64,000 bases of DNA, taken from Aquicoccus porphyridii (GTDB taxonomy: Bacteria > Pseudomonadota > Alphaproteobacteria > Rhodobacterales > Rhodobacteraceae). Below are positions 16,404 through 26,321 of this stretch, one piece after another (the stretch's first letter is position 1; every line of letters starts with the position of its first letter). A model generated the notes under the pieces. It had not been told where the DNA came from and did no database searches. It worked only from the letters and a program-made list of their open reading frames with translations. The position numbers and the translations under genes are program-made. The DNA is taken from assembly GCF_008369105.1 (NCBI RefSeq), contig NZ_VINQ01000001.1, forward strand, positions 310,001 to 374,000. The letters run 5' to 3'.

Positions 16404-17236
16404 CCGCCGAGGAAACTCGCCCGGACTTCGGGATCGGCCAGTAATTCCTTGCCGGTTCCGGTATGCCCGTTGCGCCCCTGCACCAGAACGAAACCGCGAT
16501 CCGCGATCCCGAGCGCCTGGCGCGCGTTCTGCTCGACCATCAGCACCGGCAACCCGGTGCGGGCGACCTCGATGATCCGGTCAAACAGCTCGTCCATCAC
16601 GATCGGGCTGACCCCGGCGGTCGGCTCGTCCAGCATCAGGACCTTGGGCCGGGTCATCAGCGACCGGCCCACGGCAACCTGTTGACGCTGTCCCCCCGAT
16701 AATTCGCCCGCCGCCTGGTTGCGCTTTTCCTTGAGGATGGGAAACAGGTCATAGACCTGCGCCATGGTGTCGGAAATATCGTCGCGCCGGATGAACGCCC
16801 CCATTTCAAGGTTTTCCTCGACCGTGAGCGAGGTGAAGATATTGTTGGTCTGGGGCACGAACCCCATGCCCTTTGCCACCCGGTCCTGTGGTGAAAGCGC
16901 CGAGATATCCTCGCCATCGAGCAGAACCCGCCCCTCGCGCAGGTCGAGCATCCCGAAAACCGCCTTCATCGCGGTGGACTTCCCGGCCCCGTTGGGCCCC
17001 ACGATCACCGCGATCTCGCCGGGGTTCACCGCGATGGTGCATTCATGCAGGATATCGGGCGCGTTCTTGGCGTAACCGCCGGTCATCTTTTCGCCGATCA
17101 GAAACGGGTTCTCGCCTTCGACCCGGGACGTCTTGCCGCTGTCGCGCAACGGGATTTCACCCACGCCATGCGGATTGGTGATGCTGCGATCCTTGTTGCC
17201 GCGGTCGCTGCGATAGGGGTTGCTGCCATTGCTCAT
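16400..17236 (-). CDS. livF: Branched-chain amino acid-type ABC transporter ATP-binding protein LivF
   Basis: A 278-residue ABC ATPase. Walker A is GPNGAGKST, the Q-loop is FVPQTNN, the signature is LSGGQRQQ, and Walker B with D-loop is VLMLDEPTAGVSP, followed by the H-region VLMVEQNARQAL typical of LivF. The N-terminus carries an unusual polar extension of about 50 residues (rich in Asn, Arg, Asp, Gly) before the ABC domain proper. The gene overlaps livG by four bases. Together with LivG it powers the LivHM channel. Confidence 0.94.
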   Translation of the reverse strand: MSNGSNPYRSDRGNKDRSITNPHGVGEIPLRDSGKTSRVEGENPFLIGEKMTGGYAKNAPDILHECTIAVNPGEIAVIVGPNGAGKSTAMKAVFGMLDLREGRVLLDGEDISALSPQDRVAKGMGFVPQTNNIFTSLTVEENLEMGAFIRRDDISDTMAQVYDLFPILKEKRNQAAGELSGGQRQQVAVGRSLMTRPKVLMLDEPTAGVSPIVMDELFDRIIEVARTGLPVLMVEQNARQALGIADRGFVLVQGRNGHTGTGKELLADPEVRASFLGG

Positions 17237-18021
17237 GCTTCGACCCCCGCCTTTGCCTTGTTCTTCAATCCGGTGCCGAGATAGGCCTCGATCACCTGTT
17301 CATTGGCCTTGATCTCGGCCAGCGACCCCTGGGCCAGAACCTTGCCCTCGGCCATGCAGATCACCGGATCACAGAGCTTGTCGATGAAATCCATGTCATG
17401 CTCGATCACCACGAACGTATAATTGCGTTCCTTGTTCAACCGGATGATCGCATCGCCGATGGTGTTGAGCAGTGTCCGGTTCACCCCGGCGCCAACCTCG
17501 TCGAGAAAGACGATCTTCGCACCGACCATCATCGTCCGGCCAAGTTCGAGCAGTTTCTTCTGCCCACCCGACACCTCGTCCGCGCGTTGGTCGGCCAGGT
17601 GCTCGATGGTGAGAAATTCCAGCACCTCGTCGGCCTTGGCGCGCAGCGCGCGTTCTTCCTCGGCGATGCGCCTGCGCCCGAACCACGTATTCCAGAGCCG
17701 CTCCCCCGACTGGTCGCCCGGCACCATCATGAGGTTCTCGCGACAGGTCATTGACCTGAACTCATGCGCAATCTGGAAGGTTCTGAGCAGCCCCTTGTGG
17801 AAAAGCGTATGCGGCGGCAGGCCGGTAATGTCTTCGCCTGACATGGTCACGCGCCCGGACGTTGGTTCAAGAACGCCCGCGATCACGTTGAAAAGAGTGG
17901 TTTTTCCTGCGCCGTTCGGACCGATCAGCCCGGTAATTGACCCTTCGACAATTTCGAGCGTCGCCCCATCCACGGCATGGAACCCGCCGAAATGCTTGTG
18001 CACGTCGTCAACGGTTATCAT
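17233..18021 (-). CDS. livG: Branched-chain amino acid-type ABC transporter ATP-binding protein LivG
   Basis: A 262-residue ABC ATPase with Walker A GPNGAGKTT, signature VSGGQKKLLELGRTM and Walker B IVFLDEVGAGVN. LivG normally reads DEPxAG; here it is DEVGAG, a Pro-to-Val change next to the Walker B Glu. The closing H-loop TFVVIEHDMDFI is standard. The start MITVDDVHKHFGG is chosen over a 22-residue upstream extension because GGGAGAGGT precedes it. It sits about 100 bases downstream of the binding protein gene, with a long hairpin between them. Confidence 0.94.
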   Translation of the reverse strand: MITVDDVHKHFGGFHAVDGATLEIVEGSITGLIGPNGAGKTTLFNVIAGVLEPTSGRVTMSGEDITGLPPHTLFHKGLLRTFQIAHEFRSMTCRENLMMVPGDQSGERLWNTWFGRRRIAEEERALRAKADEVLEFLTIEHLADQRADEVSGGQKKLLELGRTMMVGAKIVFLDEVGAGVNRTLLNTIGDAIIRLNKERNYTFVVIEHDMDFIDKLCDPVICMAEGKVLAQGSLAEIKANEQVIEAYLGTGLKNKAKAGVEA

Positions 18022-18070
18022 GTATGACCTCTCCCCGGAGGTGTCCGGCGTTTGCCGCCGGTTTATCGTG

Positions 18071-18102
18071 GCATACGGCCCCGCCAAGGCAGGGCCGCAT
18101 GC
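18071..18102 (-). other. Long hairpin between binding-protein and livG genes
   Basis: GCAT-A-CGGCCC (18071-18081) pairs with GGGCCG-C-ATGC (18092-18102), ten pairs with one internal mismatch. There is no T tract, so it is not a classical terminator. In ABC operons such intercistronic hairpins often stabilise the upstream binding-protein message, which is needed in excess. That role here is an inference. Confidence 0.45.
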
Positions 18103-18122
18103 TGTTGGTTATCGCGGCGCGT

Positions 18123-19319
18123 TCAGCGGAACTGAACCGTCGTGTTCTCACCGTCCTTGATCAGGACCTGGCGGTAGAGACCCGCGGCCTCGCCGGGTTC
18201 GATCAGCTCGACACCGGTGCCGCCGACATAGTCGACATCGCCGCCATCGGCGAGAATCTCCAGCGCCTTGGCAAGCTCACCGGCCTGGATCGGCTCGCCC
18301 GGGGCGTTGGCCACGTCCATGATGTGATCCTTGTAGACGTTCGGATCGGAGGTTCCTGCCGCCTGCATGGCCAGCAGGATCAGCGCCGCTGCGTCATAGC
18401 TTTCCGGCGTGAACGGCGTGGTCGGCTCCCAGTCGCCGCCGGATGCAGCCGCGACTTCCTTGAACCGCTCGACCAGTTCGGCTGTGGGGCTGGGGTGTTG
18501 CCCGGTCGATCCGTTGATCTCGGAACCGAAATTCTCGACCAGCGCATCCGACATCATGCCGTCGGGGAAGTGGAACGTGTCGAACGCACCCGTGTCGAGC
18601 GCCGCGCGCACGATCCCGGCACCGCCCTGGTCGACATAACCCGCAACCACCAGGCGCTGACCGCCAGCCGAGGCAAGCGCACCGACTTCGGCCGAATAGT
18701 CGGCCTTGCCGTCTTCATGCGCCGCGGTCATCGTCACCGCGCCGCCGATCTCTTCGAACGCGGCCTGGAAACTGTCGGCGAGACCCTTGCCGTAGTCGTT
18801 GTTGGTATAGGTCACGGCGACTTCGTCGATGCCTTCCTCCATCAGGATTTCGGCCATCACGACACCCTGGCGCGCATCCGAAGGCGCGGTGCGGAAGAAC
18901 AGCCCGTTATCCTCGTTGTTGCGGTGGCTCAGCGCCGGCGAGGTGGCCGAAGGCGAGATCATCACGACCCCGTTGGGCAGCGCCACGTTGTTGAGCACCG
19001 CGCCGGTTACGCCCGAGCAGTCGCCACCGACGATGCCCTTGACCCCGTCCGAGGTGATCAGGCGTTCGGCAGCGGCCGTCGCGGCCGCGGAATCGATACA
19101 GGTGGTGTCGCCGTTCACGCCGACCACGGTCGAGCCGTCCAGCAGAAGCCCGCTGTCGCTGACTTCCTTGATCGCCAGATGGGCCGCAGGGCCCATATGC
19201 GCGACGGTCGATTCAATCGGACCGGTAAAGCCCAGAAGCACGCCGATCTTGATCTCTTCGGCATTCGCCACACCAGCAAGCAGCGCCGTCGCTGCGGTTG
19301 TAGCAATCAGTTTCTTCAT
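18123..19319 (-). CDS. Periplasmic substrate-binding protein of a branched-chain amino acid-type ABC transporter
   Basis: A 398-residue type I periplasmic-binding protein with a clean signal peptide (MKKLIATTAATALLAGVANA/EEIKIG). The mature start IKIGVLLGFTGP and the motifs VKGIVGGDCSG and FFRTAPSDARQG match the LivK/HisP-like Peripla_BP_6 family. It is first in the operon. The ligand could be a branched-chain amino acid, an amide or another small metabolite; this cannot be read from sequence. AUGGGAGAAA-type ribosome binding sequence precedes the ATG. Confidence 0.93.
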   Translation of the reverse strand: MKKLIATTAATALLAGVANAEEIKIGVLLGFTGPIESTVAHMGPAAHLAIKEVSDSGLLLDGSTVVGVNGDTTCIDSAAATAAAERLITSDGVKGIVGGDCSGVTGAVLNNVALPNGVVMISPSATSPALSHRNNEDNGLFFRTAPSDARQGVVMAEILMEEGIDEVAVTYTNNDYGKGLADSFQAAFEEIGGAVTMTAAHEDGKADYSAEVGALASAGGQRLVVAGYVDQGGAGIVRAALDTGAFDTFHFPDGMMSDALVENFGSEINGSTGQHPSPTAELVERFKEVAAASGGDWEPTTPFTPESYDAAALILLAMQAAGTSDPNVYKDHIMDVANAPGEPIQAGELAKALEILADGGDVDYVGGTGVELIEPGEAAGLYRQVLIKDGENTTVQFR

Positions 19320-19497
19320 GATTTTCTCCCATGTTGGAACGATAAGTCCGATGCGAACCCTATTCCGGGTGAACTCAAAAGAAAAGCTTTAACCCGACTT
19401 GAGGCAGGGCAATTCCCGGTCGATTGTTTCGCTCACGTGAACGTTGGCAGACGCCAGCGACGAGCGTGCTAGGATCGCCCCGGCAAAGGAGGTTCTC

Positions 19498-20605
19498 ATG
19501 CGTTTTCTGTTTGCCGTTCTTGGCGTCATGTCCCTGCTGGCAGGCGCGATTCCCGCGGGGGCCGAACCACGCCGCATCGACACGCCGCTCGGGCCTGCGC
19601 TGATCGAATCCGTGGCCGAAGGATTCCGCGTGCCCTGGTCTCTCGGGTTTCTGCCCGACGGGCACATGCTCGTCACCGAACGGGCCGGGCGGTTGTGGCG
19701 GCTCGCCCCCGATGGCAGCCGTCGCCAGGTCACCGGCCTGCCAGACGTTGCCGCGCGCGGGCAGGGCGGTCTGCTCGACATCGCCGTCGCCCGCGATTTT
19801 GCCCGAAGCGGCACGGTGTTCCTGAGTTTCGCCAAACGCCAGCGCGGCGGGCAGGGCACGGCGCTCGCCGTGGCGCGGCTTGACGGAACCCGGCTGCGCG
19901 ATCTGCGGGTGATCTTTGAAATGACGCCCGGATCATCCGGCGGGCGGCATTTCGGCGGCCGGATCGTCGAGGCGCCGGATGGCACGGTGTTTCTCACCAT
20001 CGGCGACCGGGGCGATCGGCCGTCGGCACAGGATCTCGCGCGCCATAATGGCAGCGTGATCCGCGTCACGCGCGATGGGCGCATTCCATCCAACAACCCC
20101 TTCGTGGGGCAGGCGGGCGCGCGGCCCGAAATCTGGTCCTATGGCCACCGCAACCCGCAGGGCGCGGCGCTCGCTCCCGACGGGCGGCTCTGGGTCAACG
20201 AACATGGCGCGCGCGGCGGCGACGAGGTGAACCTGATTCGACGTGGCGCCAATTACGGCTGGCCGGTCATTTCCTATGGCCGCCACTATTCCGGTGCCAA
20301 GATCGGCGAGGGCACGGCCAAGCCGGGCATGGAACAACCCGCCTTCTACTGGGACCCGTCGATCGCCCCCCTCGGGCATGGTGGTCCATTCCGGCAAGGG
20401 CTGGCCCCCCGCGCGCGGGCATCACTTCATCGGGTCACTCAAATTCGATCACATCGCGGTTTTGACCCCCGGGGCCAAGCGCCAGACCGGGCAGATCAAG
20501 GGCCGCGAAACCGGGCGCGTGCGCGACCTGCGCGAGGGGCCTGACGGCGCGCTCTGGATCGTCTCCGAAGGTAATGGCACGATCTACCGGCTGCGACCAC
20601 GCTAG
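19498..20605 (+). pseudogene. PQQ-type sugar dehydrogenase (glucose/sorbosone dehydrogenase family), frameshifted
   Basis: The frame starting at 19498 (good AAAGGAGG site, signal peptide ending PAGA/EPRR) encodes a six-bladed propeller of the soluble aldose sugar dehydrogenase (YliI/Asd) family. Motifs include PWSLGFLPDGHMLVTERAG, GQGGLLDIAV, SYGHRNPQG and NEHGARGGDEVN. The protein then leaves the family after WDPSIAP. The expected ending (SGMVVHSGKG...GSLKFDHIAVL...DGALWIVSEGNGTIYRL) continues in the +1 frame to the TAG at 20605. Removing one C from the C6 run at 20366-20371 restores one frame. This is either a genuine slip in a homopolymer or a sequencing error. If genuine, the product would lose the last blade and end at 20544. 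Confidence 0.85.
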
Positions 20606-20641
20606 TTTCGTGTCGCGTCTGATAGGAAACACCCGCACCCG

Positions 20642-21646
20642 TCAGATCGACAGCCGCGTCGCGTGGCTGCCCCGCTCGCGATAGGGCGTGGTATCGTAAT
20701 GCGCGCGATAGCATTTCGAGAAATGGCTGGGCGAGGCAAAGCCACAGGCCAGCGCCACGTTGATCACGCTCATATCGGTCTGCATCAACAGGTTGCGCGC
20801 CTTTTGCAGCCGCAGTTCCATGTAATAACGCTTGGGCGAGCGGTTGAGGTAACGGCGGAACAGGCGTTCCAATTGCCGCGTGCTCATGCCCACCTCCCGG
20901 GCGAGGATCGACGGGCTGATCGGCTCTTCGATATTCTGTTCCATCTTCTGGATGACCTGGCTCAGTTTCGGGTGCCTGACCCCGATCCGCGTCGGCACCG
21001 AAAGCCGTTGCGTGTCCTGATCGGTGCGGATCGAGGAATAGATCAACTGGTCAGCCACCGCATTGGCCAGTTCCTCGCCATGATCGTCGGCAATGATCTT
21101 GAGCATGAGGTCGATGGACGAGGTGCCCCCGGCGGTGGTCATCCGGTTGCCATCGACCACGAAAACCGACTTGGTCAGATTCACCTCGTCGAATTCCTCG
21201 GTAAAGCTGTCCTGGTTCTCCCAGTGGATCGTCGCGCGCTTGCCGTCCAGAAGCCCGGCCTTGGCCAGCGAATAGCCCGCGGTGCAAAGCCCGCCGATCA
21301 CCGGCCCCTTGCGGGCCTCGCGTCGGAGCCATGACAGGAGCTTCTTGGTCGTCGCCGACTGGATGCGCATCCCGCCACAGATCAGGATCGTGTCGTCGCG
21401 GGTGACTTCGGTGAGATCCATGTCGAGCGCAAAGCTGGTCCCGGCCGAGCATGACACCATCTCACCGCCTTCACCGGCCAGCCTCCATTCGTAAAGCTGC
21501 CGCCCCGACATCCGGTTGGCGATCCGGATCGCCTCGATCGCCGAGGCGAAGGACAAAAGCGTGAACTGGTCCAGCAGCACGAAAATAAAGCGCCGCGGTT
21601 TTGAAGGTGCGTTCTCGACCTTTATCGTCTGGCGTGGGTCGTCCAT
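20642..21646 (-). CDS. GlxA-type transcriptional regulator: DJ-1/PfpI-like domain plus AraC helix-turn-helix
   Basis: A 334-residue regulator. The N-terminal half (about 15-180) is a class I glutamine amidotransferase-like/DJ-1 domain with [25 protein letters not shown]. The C-terminal 100 residues hold two AraC helix-turn-helix motifs ([22 protein letters not shown] and [26 protein letters not shown]). The architecture is that of GbdR/CdhR, regulators of glycine betaine and carnitine catabolism. The resemblance is strong in layout, but no catabolic genes lie nearby, so the ligand is open. The start at 21646 is preceded by AAAGAGA; a longer frame adds 15 unsupported residues. Confidence 0.92.
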   Translation of the reverse strand: MDDPRQTIKVENAPSKPRRFIFVLLDQFTLLSFASAIEAIRIANRMSGRQLYEWRLAGEGGEMVSCSAGTSFALDMDLTEVTRDDTILICGGMRIQSATTKKLLSWLRREARKGPVIGGLCTAGYSLAKAGLLDGKRATIHWENQDSFTEEFDEVNLTKSVFVVDGNRMTTAGGTSSIDLMLKIIADDHGEELANAVADQLIYSSIRTDQDTQRLSVPTRIGVRHPKLSQVIQKMEQNIEEPISPSILAREVGMSTRQLERLFRRYLNRSPKRYYMELRLQKARNLLMQTDMSVINVALACGFASPSHFSKCYRAHYDTTPYRERGSHATRLSI

Positions 21647-21834
21647 CAACGTGTCTCTTTCATTGTCTCCACCCTGCGCGCGGGGCCACATTCGGGAAAC
21701 GGCAAATCCTGTCGCTCATGTTCACATGGGCAGACAGGGGACGCCGCGTCAAGAGGGGGCGATTCGGATATGGTCAGCGCCTGTCGGGTTCTGTATATGG
21801 GGGGTCCAGAATGCAAGACACCCGGAGAGAGACA

Positions 21835-23208
21835 ATGAGTGACTGGACAAAATCCGGCTGGCGCAGCAAGCCGCGCATCCAGATGCCGGATTACACGGAT
21901 CAAGCCGAGTTGCAGGCCGTCGAAGCCCAGCTCGGCCAGTATCCGCCACTCGTCTTCGCCGGCGAGGCGCGGCGCCTCACGGAACAGCTCGGTGCCGCCT
22001 CGCGCGGCGAGGCGTTCATGCTTCAGGGCGGCGATTGCGCCGAAAGCTTCGAACAGTTTTCGGCCGATGCGATCCGCGACACGTTCAAGGTCATGCTGCA
22101 AATGGCCATGGTGCTGACCTATGGCGCCAAGGTGCCGGTGATCAAGGTCGGGCGCATGGCCGGGCAATTCGCCAAACCGCGCAGCGCCCCCACCGAGGTG
22201 ATCGAGGGCGTCGAACTCCCGAGCTATCGCGGCGATATCATCAACGAGCTTGATTTCACGCCCGAGGCGCGCATTCCCGATCCCGCGAAGATGTTGCAGG
22301 CCTATACCCAATCGGCCGCGACGCTCAACCTCCTGCGCGCCTTCTCGACCGGCGGCTATGCCGATGTCCACCAGGTTCATAGCTGGACGCTGGGCTTCAC
22401 CGAGGCCGAGAATGCCGCGCGCTATCGCGAGATGGCCAACCGCATCTCCGACACGCTCGATTTCATGAAGGCGGCGGGCGTCGACTCGAACCGCTCCGCG
22501 GCGCTGCACACGGTCAACTTCTACACCAGTCACGAGTCGCTTCTGCTGGAATACGAAGAGGCGCTGACCCGGGTGGATTCGACCTCCGGCAACTGGCTGG
22601 CCGGGTCGGGTCACATGCTCTGGATCGGTGATCGCACCCGCCAGCCCGATGGCGCGCATGTCGAGTTTCTGAGCGGTGTGCTCAACCCCATCGGCCTCAA
22701 ATGCGGCCCCACGATGGAGGTGGACGACCTCAAGCACCTGATGGCCAAGCTCAACCCCGCGAACGAGGCCGGGCGCCTCACCCTGATCACGCGCTTTGGC
22801 GCGGGCAAGGTGGGCGAACACCTGCCGCGCCTGATCAAGGCGGTCGAGGAAGAGGGCGCCAATGTCACCTGGGTTTGCGATCCGATGCATGGCAACACGA
22901 TCAAATCGGCCAGCGGCCTGAAAACCCGGCCCTTCGATCTGGTGCTGCGCGAAGTGCGCGAATTCTTCGCCGCTCACAAGGCCGAAGGCACGGTGCCGGG
23001 CGGCGTGCATTTCGAGATGACCGGGCAGGACGTGACCGAATGCACCGGCGGGGTGCGCGCGGTGACCGACGACACGCTCGCCGACCGCTACCACACCGCC
23101 TGCGATCCGCGGCTCAACGCGTCGCAATCGCTCGAACTGGCCTTTCTCGTCGCCGAGGAACTCACCGCATTGCGCGAAGCCGGGCAAACCACGGCCCGGG
23201 TCGGATGA
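21835..23208 (+). CDS. 3-deoxy-7-phosphoheptulonate synthase, class II (plant type)
   Basis: Condenses phosphoenolpyruvate and erythrose 4-phosphate to DAHP, the first step of the shikimate pathway. The 457-residue protein has the class II features: [59 protein letters not shown], and [18 protein letters not shown] with metal and substrate residues. It lacks the class I type. The start [20 protein letters not shown] is the normal one and GGAGAGAGA lies ahead. It stands alone, divergent from the GlxA-type regulator. Confidence 0.97.
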   Translation: MSDWTKSGWRSKPRIQMPDYTDQAELQAVEAQLGQYPPLVFAGEARRLTEQLGAASRGEAFMLQGGDCAESFEQFSADAIRDTFKVMLQMAMVLTYGAKVPVIKVGRMAGQFAKPRSAPTEVIEGVELPSYRGDIINELDFTPEARIPDPAKMLQAYTQSAATLNLLRAFSTGGYADVHQVHSWTLGFTEAENAARYREMANRISDTLDFMKAAGVDSNRSAALHTVNFYTSHESLLLEYEEALTRVDSTSGNWLAGSGHMLWIGDRTRQPDGAHVEFLSGVLNPIGLKCGPTMEVDDLKHLMAKLNPANEAGRLTLITRFGAGKVGEHLPRLIKAVEEEGANVTWVCDPMHGNTIKSASGLKTRPFDLVLREVREFFAAHKAEGTVPGGVHFEMTGQDVTECTGGVRAVTDDTLADRYHTACDPRLNASQSLELAFLVAEELTALREAGQTTARVG

Positions 23209-23220
23209 CAGGATGCACGG

Positions 23221-23241
23221 CCCGGGGCGCGCTGCCCCGGG
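23221..23241. terminator. GC-rich hairpin after DAHP synthase gene (possible terminator)
   Basis: CCCGGGGC (23221-23228) pairs perfectly with GCCCCGGG (23234-23241). No T-run follows immediately, so intrinsic termination would be weak. It lies 13 bases past the stop codon. Confidence 0.35.
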
Positions 23242-23317
23242 TCGCCCGCCGCATTTTCGAGTCCGTTGAAACCCGAAACGACCCGGCTTTCCCGGTCCGG
23301 ACGGCTTGAACGCGCGT

Positions 23318-23992
23318 TCAACCGTCGCTCTTCACCAGTCGCAGGTAACCCGGACGCAAGCCGGGCCGGGGTCGGTCGAACCGGCGTTGCCCCTCGGCGA
23401 AACCGGCCTCTGCGCGCTGTGGCGGCAAAGCCTTTCGCGATCCCTGACCCGGCAGGTTGCGCAGATCGGTTTGCGTCACGCTGAACCGGCGCGGCGCGCG
23501 CCCGATCTGGCCATGGGTCTCGAAACAACCCAGAACCCGGGTGATCTCGCCCATGTCGCTGAGCAGCGGCAAGAGCAGCATCCGCCCGTCGAGCGACGGT
23601 TTTCCGATACCGGTCTGCGCGCTCAGCGTGATCCGCGCCACCGCGGGCCGCGACATCACCGCTTCGAGCGTTCGCGCGAACCCGGTCCGCCCCGTCGGCT
23701 GCACCATCGCGCTGATCGGCATGCCGCGCATCTCCATCCCCATCAGGTCATTGAGATGCATCCCCGCGATCCGCAAACGGGCCAGCCCGGGTGCGATCCG
23801 TTCGAGGACAAAGGCATATTCCAGCGCGTTCTCGATCCCCCGCGGGTCGATATCCGCGCGCCGTGGCACCGCGTCACCCATGCGCAACCCTTCCCAATAG
23901 GCTTCCACCTCGGTCAGCGACCGGAACCGGTTATCTGTCACCAACCCCGTCATGTCGATCACGTTCCCGCCTGTCTTTTCACGAACTCGCAT
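23318..23992 (-). CDS. PAS domain protein (PAS_5 family)
   Basis: A 224-residue cytosolic protein whose central part (about 20-165) reads as the alphaproteobacterial PAS_5 family. The motifs are VEAYWEGLRMGDAVPRRADIDPRGIENALEYAFVLERIAPG, LRIAGMHLNDLMGMEMRGMPIS and LLPLLSDMGEITRVLGCFET. The C-terminal 60 residues are basic and probably disordered. Such proteins are widespread in Rhodobacterales and of unknown function; there is no output domain. It is convergent with DAHP synthase. Confidence 0.85.
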   Translation of the reverse strand: MRVREKTGGNVIDMTGLVTDNRFRSLTEVEAYWEGLRMGDAVPRRADIDPRGIENALEYAFVLERIAPGLARLRIAGMHLNDLMGMEMRGMPISAMVQPTGRTGFARTLEAVMSRPAVARITLSAQTGIGKPSLDGRMLLLPLLSDMGEITRVLGCFETHGQIGRAPRRFSVTQTDLRNLPGQGSRKALPPQRAEAGFAEGQRRFDRPRPGLRPGYLRLVKSDG

Positions 23993-24230
23993 GTCACATC
24001 CCCAATCGTCAAAATGGCCCTGACCCGGGGCACGCCAGCCGTGTCAACCTTGTGGTCAGAATGATTACCGATGTCTTAATGTGCCATGGATTGATGCAAA
24101 TTGCGTGCGCAATGTAAGGATTTGGTTAACCCCGAAACCGCCCCGGCATCCCGCCGCGAAGGCACGCAACGGCTTGCCCCCGGGCGGGTGCGGTGGCATC
24201 AGGGGCAAAAAACAACGCGAAGGAGCGCAT

Positions 24231-25121
24231 GTGATATACTCGATGACCGGCTTCGCCTCGGCCAAGGGCCAATCCGGCGCCCATGGCTGGGCATGGGAGC
24301 TGCGCAGCGTCAACGCCAAGGGACTTGACCTGCGCCTGCGTGTGCCCGACTGGATCGCCGGTCTCGAAGCGGGGTTGCGCGCCCGGATGGGCGCGGCGAT
24401 CACGCGCGGCTCGGTCTCGCTCTCGCTCCGCCTCATGCGCGAGGACGAACACGCCACGCTTTCGGTCAATACCGCCCAGCTCGACGCGGTGCTCGATGCG
24501 CTGGCCATGATCGAGGCCCGCGCGCTTGCCCGCGGGATCGACCTCGCGCCGTCGCGCGCCGCCGATCTGCTGGCCCAGCGCGGCGTGCTCGAACAATCGG
24601 GCGGCGACGAAGACACCACCGCCCTGCGCGACACCCTGCTCAAGGCGTTCGAGCCGCTCCTGGCCGATTTCCTTGCCATGCGCGCCGCCGAAGGCCGCGC
24701 GCTGCACGAGGTGCTGATGGCCCAGATCGACCGAATCGAGGCCCTGACCGCCGAGGCCGCCGCGCTGGCCGACAGCCGCCGCGCCGACATGACCGAGGCG
24801 CTGCGCCACAACCTCTCCCGCGTGCTCGACAATGCTGCCGGGGCCGACGCCGACCGCGTCGCACAGGAACTGGCGCTGATCTCGGTCAAGGCCGACATCA
24901 CCGAAGAGCTTGACCGCCTGCGGGCCCATGTCGGCGCCGCGCGCGATCTTCTGAGCGCCGAGGGCGCGGTCGGGCGCAAGCTCGATTTCCTGACCCAGGA
25001 ATTCAACCGCGAGGCCAACACGCTCTGTTCCAAGTCCCAGCACAAGGCGCTCACCGCGGTCGGGCTCGAACTCAAGGCGGTGATCGACCAGTTGCGCGAA
25101 CAGGTTCAGAACGTGGAGTGA
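24231..25121 (+). CDS. YicC/YloC family endoribonuclease
   Basis: A 296-residue protein with N-terminal [12 protein letters not shown] and C-terminal [25 protein letters not shown]...[16 protein letters not shown]-type motifs that define the YicC family (YicC_N and DUF1732). YicC in E. coli cleaves RNA, including the sRNA RyhB. I choose the GTG at 24231 because AAGGAG lies five bases ahead and the product then starts MIYSMTGFA, as in relatives. It is five bases upstream of gmk, the typical arrangement, so the two form an operon with the carbonic anhydrase gene. Confidence 0.93.
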   Translation: MIYSMTGFASAKGQSGAHGWAWELRSVNAKGLDLRLRVPDWIAGLEAGLRARMGAAITRGSVSLSLRLMREDEHATLSVNTAQLDAVLDALAMIEARALARGIDLAPSRAADLLAQRGVLEQSGGDEDTTALRDTLLKAFEPLLADFLAMRAAEGRALHEVLMAQIDRIEALTAEAAALADSRRADMTEALRHNLSRVLDNAAGADADRVAQELALISVKADITEELDRLRAHVGAARDLLSAEGAVGRKLDFLTQEFNREANTLCSKSQHKALTAVGLELKAVIDQLREQVQNVE

Positions 25122-25125
25122 CCCG

Positions 25126-25770
25126 ATGACCAACCGACGCGGCCTTCTCATCATCCTGTCCTCGCCCTCGGGCGCGGGCAAATCCACCCTCTCCAAACGC
25201 CTGCGCGCCTGGGATACGACGATCCGTTTCTCGGTCTCGGCCACCACGCGACAGCCCCGCGCGGGCGAGGTGGACGGCACCGATTACCACTTCATGTCCG
25301 AAGAGGCGTTCAAACGCGACGTGGCGGCGGACAACATGCTTGAACACGCCCATGTCTTCGGTAATTTCTACGGCTCGCCGCGCAAACCCGTCGAAACGGC
25401 GATCGAGGCGGGGTGCGATGTGCTCTTTGACATCGACTGGCAGGGCGCACAGCAGATCCGCAATTCAAGCCTCGCGCCCAACACGCTCTCGATCTTTCTG
25501 CTTCCACCGTCGATCCGCGAACTGCACCGCCGCCTGGTCGGCCGCGGCCAGGACGCGCCCGAAGTGATCGCCCGCCGGATGCAGAAAAGCTGGGACGAGA
25601 TTTCGCACTGGGGCAGCTATGATTACGTGCTGATCAACGACGATCTCGACCGCACCGCCGCCGATCTCAAGGGCATCGTCACCGCCACCCGCCTGCGCCG
25701 GACCCAGCAGCCCATGCTGGTCGATCATGTGCGCCGGCTTCAGACCGAATTCGAGGAGATGCAAGAATGA
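25126..25770 (+). CDS. gmk: Guanylate kinase
   Basis: Phosphorylates GMP to GDP with ATP. The 214-residue protein has the P-loop [10 protein letters not shown] (about 12-21), the GMP-binding segment [22 protein letters not shown] and the lid region [22 protein letters not shown]. Length is normal. It lies between yicC and the gamma-carbonic anhydrase gene, overlapping the latter by four bases (ATGA). Confidence 0.97.
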   Translation: MTNRRGLLIILSSPSGAGKSTLSKRLRAWDTTIRFSVSATTRQPRAGEVDGTDYHFMSEEAFKRDVAADNMLEHAHVFGNFYGSPRKPVETAIEAGCDVLFDIDWQGAQQIRNSSLAPNTLSIFLLPPSIRELHRRLVGRGQDAPEVIARRMQKSWDEISHWGSYDYVLINDDLDRTAADLKGIVTATRLRRTQQPMLVDHVRRLQTEFEEMQE

Positions 25771-26291
25771 CCCTTTACGCGCTCGATGGCCATGCGCCGC
25801 AATGCCACCAAGATACATGGGTGGCCCCCGATGCCAACCTCATCGGCCGGATCACGCTCGAAGAGGGCGCATCGGTCTGGTTCGGCGCGACGCTCAGGGG
25901 CGACAACGAACCCATCGTGGTCGGCGCGGGCTCGAACGTGCAGGAAAACTGCGTCTTTCATACCGACATGGGCTATCCGCTGACCATCGGGACCGATTGC
26001 ACCATCGGGCACAAGGTCATGCTGCATGGCTGCACCATCGGCGATGGCAGCCTGATCGGCATGGGTGCAACCATCCTCAACGGGGCGAAGATCGGCTCCG
26101 GCTGCCTGATCGGGGCCGGGGCGCTCATCGCCGAGAACAAGGAGATCCCCGACGGCAGCCTTGTCATGGGCGCGCCGGGCCGGGTGATCCGGCAACTCGA
26201 CGGCCCGGCCAAGGCCATGCTCAAGGCCAGCGCCCAGCATTACCAGGACAACATGCGCCGGTTTCGCGCGGGCCTGACGCCGGTTGGCTGA
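25767..26291 (+). CDS. Gamma-carbonic anhydrase family protein (left-handed beta-helix)
   Basis: A 174-residue hexapeptide-repeat protein of the YrdA/PaaY/CaiE type. It has the three metal-ligand His positions of the family ([22 protein letters not shown]) and the [10 protein letters not shown] loop. It should trimerise and bind zinc or iron; carbonic anhydrase activity in this subgroup is variable. It is translationally coupled to gmk by an ATGA overlap. The C-terminal helix ([19 protein letters not shown]) is as expected. Confidence 0.93.
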   Translation: MTLYALDGHAPQCHQDTWVAPDANLIGRITLEEGASVWFGATLRGDNEPIVVGAGSNVQENCVFHTDMGYPLTIGTDCTIGHKVMLHGCTIGDGSLIGMGATILNGAKIGSGCLIGAGALIAENKEIPDGSLVMGAPGRVIRQLDGPAKAMLKASAQHYQDNMRRFRAGLTPVG

Positions 26292-26321
26292 CCCGAGCCC
26301 CCGCCCGCCCGTGGTGAGATC

